DNA from: Carnegiea gigantea
Taxonomy: Eukaryota; Streptophyta; Magnoliopsida; Caryophyllales; Cactaceae
NCBI GenBank assembly: GCA_029747015.1
Contig: JAKOGI010000125.1
Coordinates: 886,001 to 950,000 of the forward strand
Length of the DNA stretch: 64,000 nucleotides
Direction: 5' to 3'
Part shown: one piece after another, positions 21,059 through 34,448 of the stretch
Layout of the letters: each line of letters opens with the position of its first letter
Numbering within the stretch: position 1 is the stretch's first letter
Translations under genes and position numbers: made by a program
Notes under the pieces: model-generated
The model's input: only the letters and a program-made list of their open reading frames with translations
Database searches by the model: none
Told to the model about the DNA's origin: nothing

Positions 21059-22887
21059 ATGGCGGAAACTGTTGAAGGAGATCACAACGCGTCGTTTTGG
21101 CTCCCAACCCACTTCCTTACCGACGAAGACTTCCTTCCCGGCGATGACCCGACCCTCAAGAAGGAGCCTATGAAGACCTTTGATCTCTTCTCTAACGGAT
21201 TCGACCCGTTTGGGCCACCCTCAGCGCTTGACTCGCCTGTGAGTTCGTCGGAGACTGAGCCTGAAAGAGACGACCACGAGGAGCTCTTGGCTGAGTTGAC
21301 TCGCCAGCTCGCTCAGTCTACCCTCCATGAGAGTCGCTACAGGTCCAACCCTGCCCACAACACCACTACTGAGGTAACTTTCTCTACCTCTCCAATCATT
21401 TCAACGCGGAAACGAAAAATTTTCCAGAAAAATTGCAGATCTAACCGTCGTTGTTCTGTTTGTGGGTGTTTGATTTGAGCAGAAACCATGGCTTTTTTCT
21501 ACTTCTCCTCAATCGACCCTAACCGGGTTCGGGCCGTGGTCGAACCGGAGCGGGCTGTCCAGCAACGGAAGCCCGAACGGCCCGTCTCAGGCTCCGTCGC
21601 CGCCGCTGACCCCACCGGGGACGAAGAACGACGCCGCGTGGGAGCTCTTGTATGAGGCAGCTGGGCAAGTTGCTAGGCTCAAGATGAACGGCATGGCCGC
21701 GGCTCAAATGAACCACAACCAGCAAACCAGGGGACTTCTCGGAGGCCCTCGCAACCCTCCTATGGCGTCTAAATGTAACCACCCCAACGGCTTCTACGAC
21801 TTTCCCCACAACAATCAGGTAAACATTTGAGCTGGGTTTGCGTTAATTTCATCTTTCATGGTTTTAATTGAAGTTAATTCGTTAGTTTGTTACTGATTTT
21901 GGTTGGTCATTTCAGTTTCAGGCAGTGAAGAGACAGGGTAGCAGCACGATGTGGGGGCAAGGGAGGCAGGAAAGAGAAGAGTGGAACTGCGAGCACCACC
22001 ACCCACGGCGGAGCTGCGGCGGCGGAGGAGCTCTAGGGCTTCCGCAGTCTGCATGGCCGCCCTTGAGCGGGGCTACACAGCCGCACCATCACCACCACAA
22101 CCACCGCCAGCAGCAGTGTGGTGGGGCAGCGCCGGCTGGGATGAGGGCTGTTTTCCTCGGTGGATCCGGGTTGGGAACCGGGTCCGGATCCGGACTAAAG
22201 AAGTCCGCCGGCACGGGGGTGTTTCTGCCTCGGAGACCCGGCACTCAGCATCAGCCGGCGGAGCCTCGCAGAAAGGCAGCAGGTATAGAAACTTTCTCTC
22301 TCCTCCCTTGTGTCAGTTAGATTTGGTGCGTGCATCCATTTCTCGTGCGTGATTCGTTACTGGGTCTTTGTTTTTATCTGTTTCTGAGCTGTAAAAGCTC
22401 TCATGTGATGGGTTGTCTCATCATTTGGTTGTTTCTCTGAAACGTTCCCCCGAAAATCTCACTCCAAAATTTCTTCCGGATCTGTTATAATTCCGGGTTA
22501 TTTTGCCCTTTAAATTTCCTCTGTTTTTTTTTTTCCAGGTGGTTCCCCTGTTCTTCTTCCAGCAAGAGTAGTTCAGGCTCTGAATCTAGACCTTCAGGAA
22601 ATGAACAATGGTGTTAATCCCAGTTCACAGTCACGATTTGGTTGTGGATTTGTCACTGATCATGGTAATTTTCCCTAATTGCTATCGTCAATACTTCAAA
22701 TGATCATTTAATTAGCATTAAAATATGAGGTTTCATATTAAGATTTCTGAGATATCTGGTGCCAGATATGTTGATGGCAAGAAGAAACTCCCAGATGGTT
22801 CAGCAGAGAAGCTTGAGGAGGGATGGTCATGGAGGAGCAACAATGGTGGGTCATGAAGTGTGCCTGCCAAGCGACTGGACTTACTGA
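21059..22887 (+). CDS. Plant-specific protein of unknown function, five exons, 421 residues
   Basis: Inferred exons: 21059-21373, 21483-21818, 21916-22282, 22539-22664 and 22766-22887. All introns begin GT and end AG, and the frame stays open to TGA at 22885. The protein is acidic at the N terminus (DEDFLPGDDP near residue 22), then Ser/Pro/Gly-rich with TGFGPWSNRSG and WELLYEAAGQVARLKMNG (about residues 157-175). A Gly- and His-rich middle follows, then MRAVFLGGSG (from 293), GTGVFLPRR, LLPARVVQALNL (from 345), MARRNSQMVQQ and a terminal LPSDWTY. From memory, the GTGVFLPRR - LLPARVVQALNL - LPxxWTY order is conserved in a plant-only family without an assigned function. I see no catalytic motif, signal peptide or membrane span. 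Start choice: first ATG after the CT-rich leader, frame kept by all splices. The only apparently intact host gene in the window. Confidence 0.85.
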
Positions 22888-23640
22888 CAGACACTCTCCT
22901 CCTCTCTCCTAGGGTTGTTTTGTTGAAGGAGAGAAGAGAACTTTTTCTCTTAGGTGTACAACATAGGTAGAAGAATGGTCATGTTAGTATGGTAGACTAG
23001 TAGTATATGTTTTTTCTTTTTTCATTAATTCGGATGAGTATGGATGAAAAAGAAAAAGAAAAAGAAAAAGAAATTAGTGGGAGATTGGGAGCTGAAGAAA
23101 ATAAAGAAGGCCCATTTGTTTTCTTTTTTGGTTTTTTTTTCCTCTCGATATTTGTGAAAGGGATGCGCAGCTTTTGGTGGGGCTCGAGCTCTGGCTTTTG
23201 AAAGGGACTTGGAATCAAAAATGGTAAGGAATGGTAGGGTTTGTGATTTGTAATAAAAATGGGGGGTAATACCGTAATAGTCTAGTTTAACTAGTTTAGG
23301 AAGATGGATTTTGTAATATTTCCCCCTATTTTGTCTTTTTTTTTCCCCCCCAAGGGTCATGGAAATGTAATTGAAGGGGATTTTTGGGTGTGGGTGGTTT
23401 TCTTTTGTTAGGGGAGGACAAGTGCCCACAATTTAGTCCTTTTGGGTTTGTAATGTAGCATCCACCCCGTGGTGGGGGCTTTATAGGACTTAAATAATGA
23501 TGGTAATTGATTTGGATAAAGCTTTCTTGTTTACCCTTGAATTATTATTGAGATAATTATGCTTATGTTGGCGTTGTATGTTTTGCTCAAATGCTAGTTG
23601 TGTCGTGAACAACTTATCGAATAAATTTGTTTGGGCCTAG
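22888..23640 (+). other. 3' UTR and downstream flank of the 21059 gene
   Basis: Non-coding after the TGA. Contains a (GAAAAA)n-like run (about 23045-23072). AATAATG/AATAAA-like words near 23494 and 23620 could serve polyadenylation. Open frames here are shadows of low-complexity sequence. Confidence 0.45.
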
Positions 23641-23885
23641 GCATTGTTTTTTTGGCGGGTTAATCTTAAAATACTAATTTTAAGTTACTTCAATTTATTC
23701 TAATCCAATTCAATCTATTTCATTTCACTTCAATTCACTTCTACTATTTTAACCAATTTTAATTTATTACATGAAAAGAATTTCATTCACTTTAATCTAC
23801 TTTAATTCACCTTAATCTATTTCAATTTATTGTAATCTACTTTATTTTTTTATCTATCTCTGTTTACCTACGAGAAGAATAGACC
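23641..23885. mobile_element. T1 Tourist-like MITE, diverged copy
   Basis: Right end CTACGAGAAGAATAGACCCT matches the T1 end. The left end GCATTGTTTTTTTGGCGGG is degraded. The interior consists of imperfect TTAATCTACTTTAATTC-type repeats. TAG-like flanks are suggestive only. Confidence 0.6.
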
Positions 23886-24256
23886 CTTAGTGTTGCTTGC
23901 AAGTGACAACGAGGAGGTTATTTTGTGCCTACTGACTAATATTATTTAAGAGATTTTACTTGAGATGGCGTTGAAGAGCACACAATGACTAATTTGTTTT
24001 AGAGATTTTTGCCCAAACTTGGGGACAAGGGGAGGCATTTGCCCTTGCACAAAGCATTTCACCGACTAGTTTTGAAGTACTAGAGTTTCTGTTAGCGAGG
24101 TGTTACCCTCTTTGGTCGAAAATTATTTTAACTAAGCTCTCTCATCACAGATTTTTTCCAATCACAAGATTGGGAAAGATTTGTGATGTGAAAACTCTAT
24201 CTCTTATTACTCCAAAAAAAAAAGCTAGTACTTAAGTGGCAAAAATGTTACTCTAT

Positions 24257-24860
24257 GGGTCTGTTCTTTTCGTTGATAAATTGGAGTTGGTAAAGGCGTA
24301 AAGTTGGTCGAGATAGGTTGAAGTGGATTGAAATTAGTATTTTTTATTGAAGTGGATTGAAATAGGTTGAAGTGGGTTGAAATTAGTATATTCTTTATAT
24401 GGTGGGTTGAAGTTGGTAAAAATAGTGAGAATAAAATTGTTGTGTGGTAATTTGTCTCATAATTTTTGAAGTAACTAAAATTGATTACATTTTTTGATTG
24501 CATGCTAATTTGATATTTTTGTAACTATTTTGTAAATGTTTACTACATTACAACTTCTCAATTATTTTATGGTTGAAGACATAATAAATTTTTTTCATAT
24601 TTTCTATGCGATGACTTACAAATTTTGAACATTTTAAAAACATACTAATTTATTGGTATATTTTGAAAGCCTAATAATTTTGAAACCATAATAATATCAA
24701 AAGTATGATAATCTACAAAATACTAGTATGGTAATTAATTGTTTGGTTGCAAAAATAATAAAATTCTACATGACACGTTACACACTGAAAATTTTGAAGG
24801 AGTGGGTTGAAGTGGATTGAAATTAGTAAATTGAAAAAAACCAACGAAAAGAACAGGCCC
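24257..24860. mobile_element. T1 Tourist-like MITE, 604 bp
   Basis: Left GGGTCTGTTCTTTTCGTTG, right CAACGAAAAGAACAGGCCC; 3-bp duplication TAT on both sides (24254-24256, 24861-24863). Subterminal GGTTGAAGTGG repeats are as in the 15435-18042 composite. The interior is A/T-rich and non-coding. Confidence 0.82.
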
Positions 24861-24863
24861 TAT

Positions 24864-25981
24864 GAGTTACATACTTACATTCATCCTAGTGATCACGAAT
24901 GATATCTCGACTATTGTGATTCTTGAATTAAGACACTATATCTATTTTTCATGAAGTTCATTATTGAACTCCTTATGTGGACTTGATTAAGTTAGCAAAG
25001 TTTTTGGTACTAGTAGTTGTAAAATTAGATTTAGATCTCATCTACATTGATCTCAATTTATGTATTCTCATAGAACCCACAAAAAAGAAAAACTCCTATT
25101 GGAATGGTGATTTATGGCCAAGAGCTTTCTTTTGAATGGAAGTGGTTTTGTCAAACTATCAAAAGCCGCAATGTTGACAGAAAGCCCCTGATTATCAAGA
25201 GTCTACTAGACTAACAACCTAACTTTTGAATCATTATTTTTAATCCAGGCTGGAGACTAGTCGTTGACATCCAATACTCAAAAAAATGACCGTCCTTGAG
25301 TCGTCTATCGAGCTGGTAGTCATGGCAATCAAATGGCTGCACATGAAAACAAGTTTTTTTTTTTGGGGGGGAAAATGGATAAGTACAGGTAAACCTTAGA
25401 TAGTCTTTCTCTCAAGGGATCTACTTAGATACACATGAAAACAAGTTATTGACAACTGATACAATGTCATTATTTGGACTTAAAAAATGGGGAGTAATTG
25501 TAGCTATAATAAACTTACCTTGCAATTTACAAGTTATTCCTTATGCCCTAAATTTTCGAGTGTTACAATTGATGAGTAAATAAACTTAATAATTCAAGTT
25601 AAAGGGTGATTTTGATCATAAAATTACAAAATACTCCTTCGTCACGTATTGGTTGTCAACTTTCAGGAATGTATCCAATTAACCATTAAATGCACCATAA
25701 ATTTTTAGGTCAGATTGTTTGACATAAGGGTTATTGTAAGACATACTCCCAAGGAGTGACTTTTTTAAAGGTTTTTCTTTGATTAGTGATATGTTTCGAA
25801 GTGACTTTTAATTTAGGGGTGATTAACAGTTTATTAATAGTAATTATATTCACCCCTTAAAAGAACTATTAATCACCTCAATTATTATTAAAAATAACCG
25901 TAAAAACTTTGGTTTCAATTCTCATAATATGTCTTATATAAGATGATCCTATACAAGATTTACTATAAATGTAATTCATAT
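24864..25981. other. Spacer, no gene seen
   Basis: No supported coding sequence. It contains one T11-G8 homopolymer junction at 25354-25372. Confidence 0.55.
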
Positions 25982-25984
25982 TAT

Positions 25985-26150
25985 GGGAATGTTCTTTCAA
26001 CTTATCATAACTATTTTATTGTTGATGAGTGCTGATTAATGCTGATGAGTGCTGATTAGAGCTGAAATTATAAGTAGAAAATATAACTAAGTACTGATGA
26101 GTATTGAATATTGATGATAAGTACTTACGATAAGTTGAAACGAATAGACC
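25985..26150. mobile_element. Tourist-like MITE, family T2, 166 bp
   Basis: Left GGGAATGTTCTTTCAACTTA, right TAAGTTGAAACGAATAGACC (complement GGTCTATTCGTTTCAACTTA), with TAT on both sides (25982-25984, 26151-26153). The interior has TGATGAGTGCTGATTA repeats. A related copy is at about 40468-40640. Confidence 0.75.
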
Positions 26151-26153
26151 TAT

Positions 26154-26730
26154 CAGTAATGATTTTTCAGCTAATGAAAATATTGATAGGTATTCGGAAA
26201 AGATAATTTCGAGAATATAATGGAACAATGAAAATAAATAATTTTTGACACTAAATATGAGACATAGAGAGTAAATAACTAATAAAAAATTATTCAAATC
26301 GTTTGTCTGAAGGATTAATAAAAAATGCAGTAGATTCATGTATAATTCAATCAGTTGAAATTCAGACGAAACAAATTGAAATAGCATTCGGCTTTTATGA
26401 TATCGCCCATGATATTCAGTAATGCTCTAAATTCCAATTTTTAGTGTACTAAAGATGGATGGAGCAATGGATGCAATGCACCAGGTAGATTTTAGTCTAC
26501 CGAATGTAGATTTTAGCCAACTAAAATATGTACATGCATGTGACGTGAACGTGTTTAATGCAAAGGCAATGTAATGTTAGGAATGGCTGCGTTCAAAGGC
26601 AAAGTTCAAAGCCCCATCTGCTTCAGAGGTCACATTGTAGTGGGTCCAGACTTGCAGCACACGCGCATTGTCACATCCAAATTGAACATAGTTTGCCCAT
26701 TTGTTTTCATCATCAACTTGAAACATCTTA
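26154..26730. other. Spacer, no gene seen
   Basis: Short frames only (63-123 codons) with no recognisable domain. Confidence 0.5.
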
Positions 26731-27432
26731 CGGCCGGTTTCTATTTCGTATTTTTTAGAATTTAATTAAGAGCTTACATCTTCTTATATCTTATTATATC
26801 TTCTTATAGCTCCTTATATCTCATAAATTTTTTATAACATTAATTTATTTTAGTTACAGAAATATGTATATTTTTTTAATGATACTACCAATATACAAAA
26901 TTTATAAATATCTTATGAACACAACATTTACATAAACATAAAAACATAATATAACGACGTAAATTATATTTGAGTTTCGATATGAAATATATATTATTAT
27001 AGATGACCATACATTTATTTATATTTAAAATTATTTACTTAAAATAGAAATTTATTTGAAGAGTTGTATTCAATTTTGTCAATTTTTTTTTTTTGTTATA
27101 CTTTGCTTATTTGATCAAACTAATATTCATATAAAAAATCTTGGACGAAATTTTATTCACCAAATTTATGGGGATTAATATATTTTATTGTTGTGCAATT
27201 AACTTCATTAATTGTTTATTTTTAATAAGTATATTATTTTAATATTATTATTTTTCATTCAAAATGTTCATTGTAAAACAAATTATACTATACAACCCTT
27301 CAACAATTCAACAGCTCTTTACATCTCCTTGCAACTCCTTACATCTTCTTACAGCTCCTTACAGCTTCTTACAGCTCCTTACATCTCCTTACATCTATCT
27401 ATCTATTTAAAATACGAAATAGAATAGGCCCC
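26731..27432. mobile_element. MITE-like element with CTATTTCGTATTTT ends
   Basis: Left GGCCGGTTTCTATTTCGTAT and right AAATACGAAATAGAATAGGCC form an inverted repeat. Next to each end are tandem CTTACAGCTCCTTACATCT-like units. About 700 bp, A/T-rich, non-coding. Target duplication unclear. Confidence 0.65.
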
Positions 27433-29958
<2,526 letters not shown>

Positions 29959-30056
29959 TTCATAAACATAAATCTATGCGAAAAAGTTCAAGTAAGTAAA
30001 TATTAGTTTTTTTTTTCCTTTGTTTTAAAGTTCTTGGATGTTTACGGGGTGCAAAT

Positions 30057-31444
30057 TGTTGCAGAAAAAGTTTTAATATTTATAAACCCCAAGTGCAAGG
30101 TGTATCGTTGAGTACTTGGGGTGTCGTCCGCAGGGAATTGTGTTTCCAACTACCAGGGTTCACTAGAGCGTCTCAATCTAGGCGCGATCAAAGGGTGAAG
30201 GAGAAAAGACTAAACTACGCTACAAATACAGAAACAAGCGACTTGGAGTTGTGATTTTACCAATGGATGAACCAACTAACCAAGACGAGTCCTAACCTAC
30301 CCAAACCACACTACGAACTAGAGATGGTCGGTTGCACCATCAAAGACCACCCAAGCCCTCTCTCAAGGGTCATGAGCTAGTCTAACTCGCGTAACCACCT
30401 ACTTTCGTAGGGTTAGTCGAATTAGACCACAAAACTAGCAACCCCGGACCTAACTCGATTCGGATACTACTTTCGTGTCCCAAACTCGGCTATTCCTTCT
30501 CCCACACTAGCAAATTGACCTCACCTCTCAGCATAAGTCAATCGCCTAAAAATATGGATGAAAACCCTCTCAGGCATTTCATCGAACACTTGGCGGGCAT
30601 GAAGGAAAACTCTAGGTTCTAAGCATAGATTGGGTATGGTTAGGCCAAATACAAGATTAGTTAGCCATCAAAAGGCTAATCACAACCCAAGCCAACAAAT
30701 TCTAACAACAAATCATTAACAAAACACAAAAACCTAAACCTAAACCTAAACTAACGAAGGACGTAATAAACATGAACTGAAGGAAAGAGAATGAAATCCA
30801 ACAATCAAATAAAACATGAATTAACAATCAAAACTAAACACTTAAACTAATACAATCTAAACTAATAAGATTAAACAAGAACAAACAATAACAAAATTGA
30901 AATAATAAGAGAGGAAGAAGAAGACTTATGCTTGGATTGAATGAGTGAAGTGGAAATCCCCAAGCGCCAATCCCAAATCAATACAACCAAATCTTAATCT
31001 AGTCCCCTCAAAGGGGTTTTTATTGGCTACAAACCTAAACTAAACTAACCTAGAAAAGTAGAAGGAAGAACCCCCGAACAAGGTCGAAAAAGGAGGATTA
31101 AATAGAAGACAAGGCGGGCCGCGAAGAACCGAAGGAAACAAAGGGGGGCACGACCGTGCCAGTGGGCACGGCCCCACCGTGCCATGGTGGCACGACCGTG
31201 CCACATTGCTGGCCGGCTGCCCCGGCTGGCTCCCGTTTTTCCGTCTTTTCGCCTGTTTCGATCCCTTTTTGCCCTTTTTCGCGGGATTTGCTTGATTCAA
31301 TTTATTACCTGCAAGAATGAACAAAATAAGTAAAAATCTCAAAGAATACTTAATAAAACAAGAAAAACTCTAAAGACTACGTTATTATACGAGTTAAGAT
31401 TAGGTGAAAAGGGCACGTAAAATGCGATAAATTATCGCCTAACA
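30057..31444 (-). repeat. 3' LTR of the gag-only element
   Basis: TGTTGCAGAAAAAG to CGCCTAACA in plus orientation. Nearly identical to the other LTR except in the GGCACG/CGTGCC palindrome block (about 31146-31203) and near the lower end. Frames inside it are not genes. Confidence 0.9.
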
Positions 31445-31459
31445 AATACCCCCACACCT
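31445..31459 (-). promoter_or_regulatory. Polypurine tract of the gag-only element
   Basis: Minus-strand AGGTGTGGGGGTATT directly adjoins the 3' LTR, where second-strand synthesis would be primed. Confidence 0.75.
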
Positions 31460-33008
31460 ATCTTTTGCTCGTCCTCGAGCAAAACAAAAGAAAAACTAAT
31501 CTAGAAACCTAACTCACTTTCGCAGGAATCGCGATTGCATTTAGCGTATGCAACAAGCCCTTTAAACCCCTTGGTTCCCCCAAGTGGACGAGTAAGGTCT
31601 CGTGAGGGTTTGCAGAAGATATACCCACAAAATCTCAAAAAGGAAAAACAAAGAAAAGAAAAACAAAAATCGAAAAATAAAAATGACAAAACACAATATA
31701 TACATCAGGGTGAACTGTACATGTTCGGATCAACCAAAACCCCCTAGCGACTTAAGTATCAGTCTGTACACAAGCATTATATGCATTTCAGGATACATCA
31801 TCCCAAAAAAATGGCATTCAAACATCAGCTTTTCACCCCACGACACATGAAAATAATGAATCCATCCTGGTGCCTGTGTGCAAGTGTATCATCATCCTAA
31901 AACTAAGCCTACCAAAATCAAACTCAACCCCACGCAGCTGACACAAGCTACCTTTTTGAATGGCTAGCATGGAAAGCGAGCTTCCCCAGTAGCAGTATTG
32001 CCTCAAAGGGTAACACCCAGTAGCGCATGCCTCAAAGGGGTGCTTGTCATTTCCAACTCTTTTCTTCCCCACTTTCTTTTCTTTCCATTATTATTTTTTT
32101 TTCAATACAAACTCATGTCACGCCTCAAAGGGATACACCCAGTGGCGCTTGAATTTGTTTTGTTTTTTTTTTTTTTTTGCTTTGGAAAAGGGGGGTGCCA
32201 GCGCATATAAAGGGAACTGTGCAGTAGACAGTGGGAGAGTCGATTGTGGAAGACTAAGAATGAAGGATGATGACAATACATGAATTCAGGACTAGATTGC
32301 AAAATTACGATGGACTGTTGGGGTTAGAACTGAGGTCTAAAACGACAGATTGGGGATGAACATCTATCATGCACATTATACTTATATACGAGCTAATAGT
32401 CAAGGTATCGGAGATCAAGGCTGATCAAAATAGTACAAAACTCCCCTAAATGCAAAAAGAAAAGAAAAATTTATACAAAAAGGAGAAAAATTGAAAAATT
32501 TACACAAAAATGAAAAATTTTCACAAAAATAAGAAGAAAAGGGGAGATGACCCCACCTCCACACCTAAATCTCACAATGTCCTCATTGGGAGCCGTGAGT
32601 CATCACCAACACACAAAAATAAAGAAAACAAAATCAAACACAAGAAAAACAAAAGACGACAAAAATATATACAAGCTAACACACTCTCCCAAAAACACAA
32701 TCTCACCCAAAACAACAACATGATCACACATATATACAAACTGACACCACCAAAAACAAATATGGACCAATCCAACAACACCACCAATCACAACACAATA
32801 AAAAAAAAATCCACAAAAACACAAAAATGGTGATCATAGCCAACAACGGCTCAGCAACAATTTCACCACAAGATGATCACCAACAAAAACATGATCCTAA
32901 TATTCACAACTAAACAAAAACAAAAAGAAAGAAAAGAAAAAATAAAAAGAAGGGGGGAAGAGAAGAGTGAGAACGATTATACCAGGTCGGGTACTGAATG
33001 TACCCGAA
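31460..33008 (-). other. Non-coding internal part of the gag-only element
   Basis: This replaces the pol region of an autonomous element. It holds three spaced copies of CCTCAAAGGGRTACACCCAG-like units (31999-32150), a T16 run near 32161-32178 and an A/C-rich stretch (32500-32950). No domain was found in any frame. Confidence 0.65.
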
Positions 33009-34316
33009 CTACACCTCGCTAAGACGAGGTTGGGGAAGCGCGAGGGGCATCAGCCACTCCTCGGCGGCGGTCAGGACGCGCATCGCCAACTCAGATGCCG
33101 TCAACGCTCGCAGAAGTTTATCAAACACCTGAGCCTGCAACTCAGATGAGTGTAAGTAAGAGCACTTAAACAGGAATGCAGAAATAATAGTTAGTGCTCT
33201 CCTAAATTTATCAAATGCCTTAGAAAAATCAGTAGAATGATTGAATTCAATAGGAAAGATGATTTTTCCAGGCATGTCCTCTAGGTATAGACTATAAGGG
33301 TCAAGGGAGGGGTCATACCCTCTAAAGGCACATAGGGACTCCATACAGTCTATCTCATTCCCCTCAAGCATATCATGACATGCAACGAGTGATAAATTAT
33401 GGTACTCAGGGGAAGAGGAGGGTAGTGAACATGAAGAAGCATGAGAAATATCAAGGGGGTTGAGGGATACATGGTCAGTAAGATCAGGACTAGATGAAAC
33501 TACAGCCACAGCATCCACACAGGACTCCCCCTCGAGAATCTTGTCAAGATCCTGCACCTCACTACAAGTACCGTCTGACTCAAGACAGAAATCATCCCCA
33601 TCGACCCTAGCACCAACACAAAATGTCGCACCCACCCCGAACTCCGTCGACTGAGCTAAAGGGAAAGGTGGATCAGGATAGGTCAAAGTGTTGTCCTTAA
33701 ATGTGCTAGGTAGGGATGGAGCAACAAGAGGTAGAGTAGGTAAGGGAGGGTCGAGCACATCCTCTAGTCCGGGACTCTAGAGGAGGAAAAGACGCACCAT
33801 CATCACACAGATTGACATCAAGTCTAGGAGCACTAGAACTAGGGTCAATCTTGGGTGATAGGTCATACTCCCGCGATTTACTAACAAACTCAGCAAACTC
33901 AACTTGTTGCTTGTTCATGGCCTCTATCATACTAGAAATTCTAGCAAAGCCATCAGCAGAAATACGATAGGGACAAGAAACACTGTCATGGTCAGAACGA
34001 TGGCAGATCTCACATGCAAGAGGTGTATAATTAGGAATGCAGGGGATGGGATGGATGAAGTAAATTGACTAGTCTCAAATTCATAAGTATCCCTAGCCAA
34101 CCACTCAAGTAATTCCCAAGCTTCATCAACGTTTCGAGCACAGAAGTCCCAATGCTCCAAAAGAGCACGGGTCTCACAAGTCACACCCTTATAGACCATG
34201 TTCAAAATTTCCCACTTCTCGAAGCAATAACCACAATGAGCAAGAAAAGCATGTAATCTATCATAGTATTGCCAAAACAATTCATGCTCATGTTGAGGGA
34301 AGTGGAAAGGAGACAT
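33009..34316 (-). pseudogene. Gag protein of the gag-only element, frame-broken
   Basis: Three consecutive minus-strand frames make up the coding part. The first (33927-34316) starts MSPFHFPQHEHELFWQYYDR and has EILNMVYKGVTCETRALLEH and VDEAWELLEWLARDTYEFE, the pattern of plant gypsy capsid proteins. In another frame, about 33972-34015 encodes CEICHRSDHDSVSC, a CX2CX4HX4C zinc knuckle. The second frame (33706-33930) follows it with MIEAMNKQQVEFAEFVSKS. The third (33009-33758, 249 codons) is Ser/Asp-rich and ends ALPQPRLSEV. At least two frameshifts (near 34030-34060 and 33760) separate them, so this copy probably makes no full Gag. Capsid plus zinc knuckle but no enzymes identifies a structural-protein-only element. 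Confidence 0.78.
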
Positions 34317-34424
34317 ATTTTCTTTTTTTTTTTTTTGAAATTTTTGATTTTTTTGATTTTTTTGGATTTTCTAAAGGCCTAGTCTCGAATGCTGAAGTAA
34401 ACCCCAATATTGAAAAACGCCAAT

Positions 34425-34442
34425 TCCCCGGCAACGGCGCCA
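34425..34442 (-). promoter_or_regulatory. Primer-binding site, Asp-tRNA type
   Basis: Minus-strand TGGCGCCGTTGCCGGGGA equals the complement of the 3' end of plant tRNA-Asp (recalled, not searched). It lies six bases inside the 5' LTR. Confidence 0.82.
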
Positions 34443-34448
34443 AAAACT

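Noticed and set aside
31040..31342. Basic 100-residue ORF repeated at 35442-35759
   Set aside because: Both lie at the same place in the two LTRs of the gag-only element and differ in length and reading; judged non-coding LTR sequence.
31999..32150. CRISPR-like array
   Set aside because: Only three irregular units with unequal spacing inside a plant retroelement; no CRISPR context.
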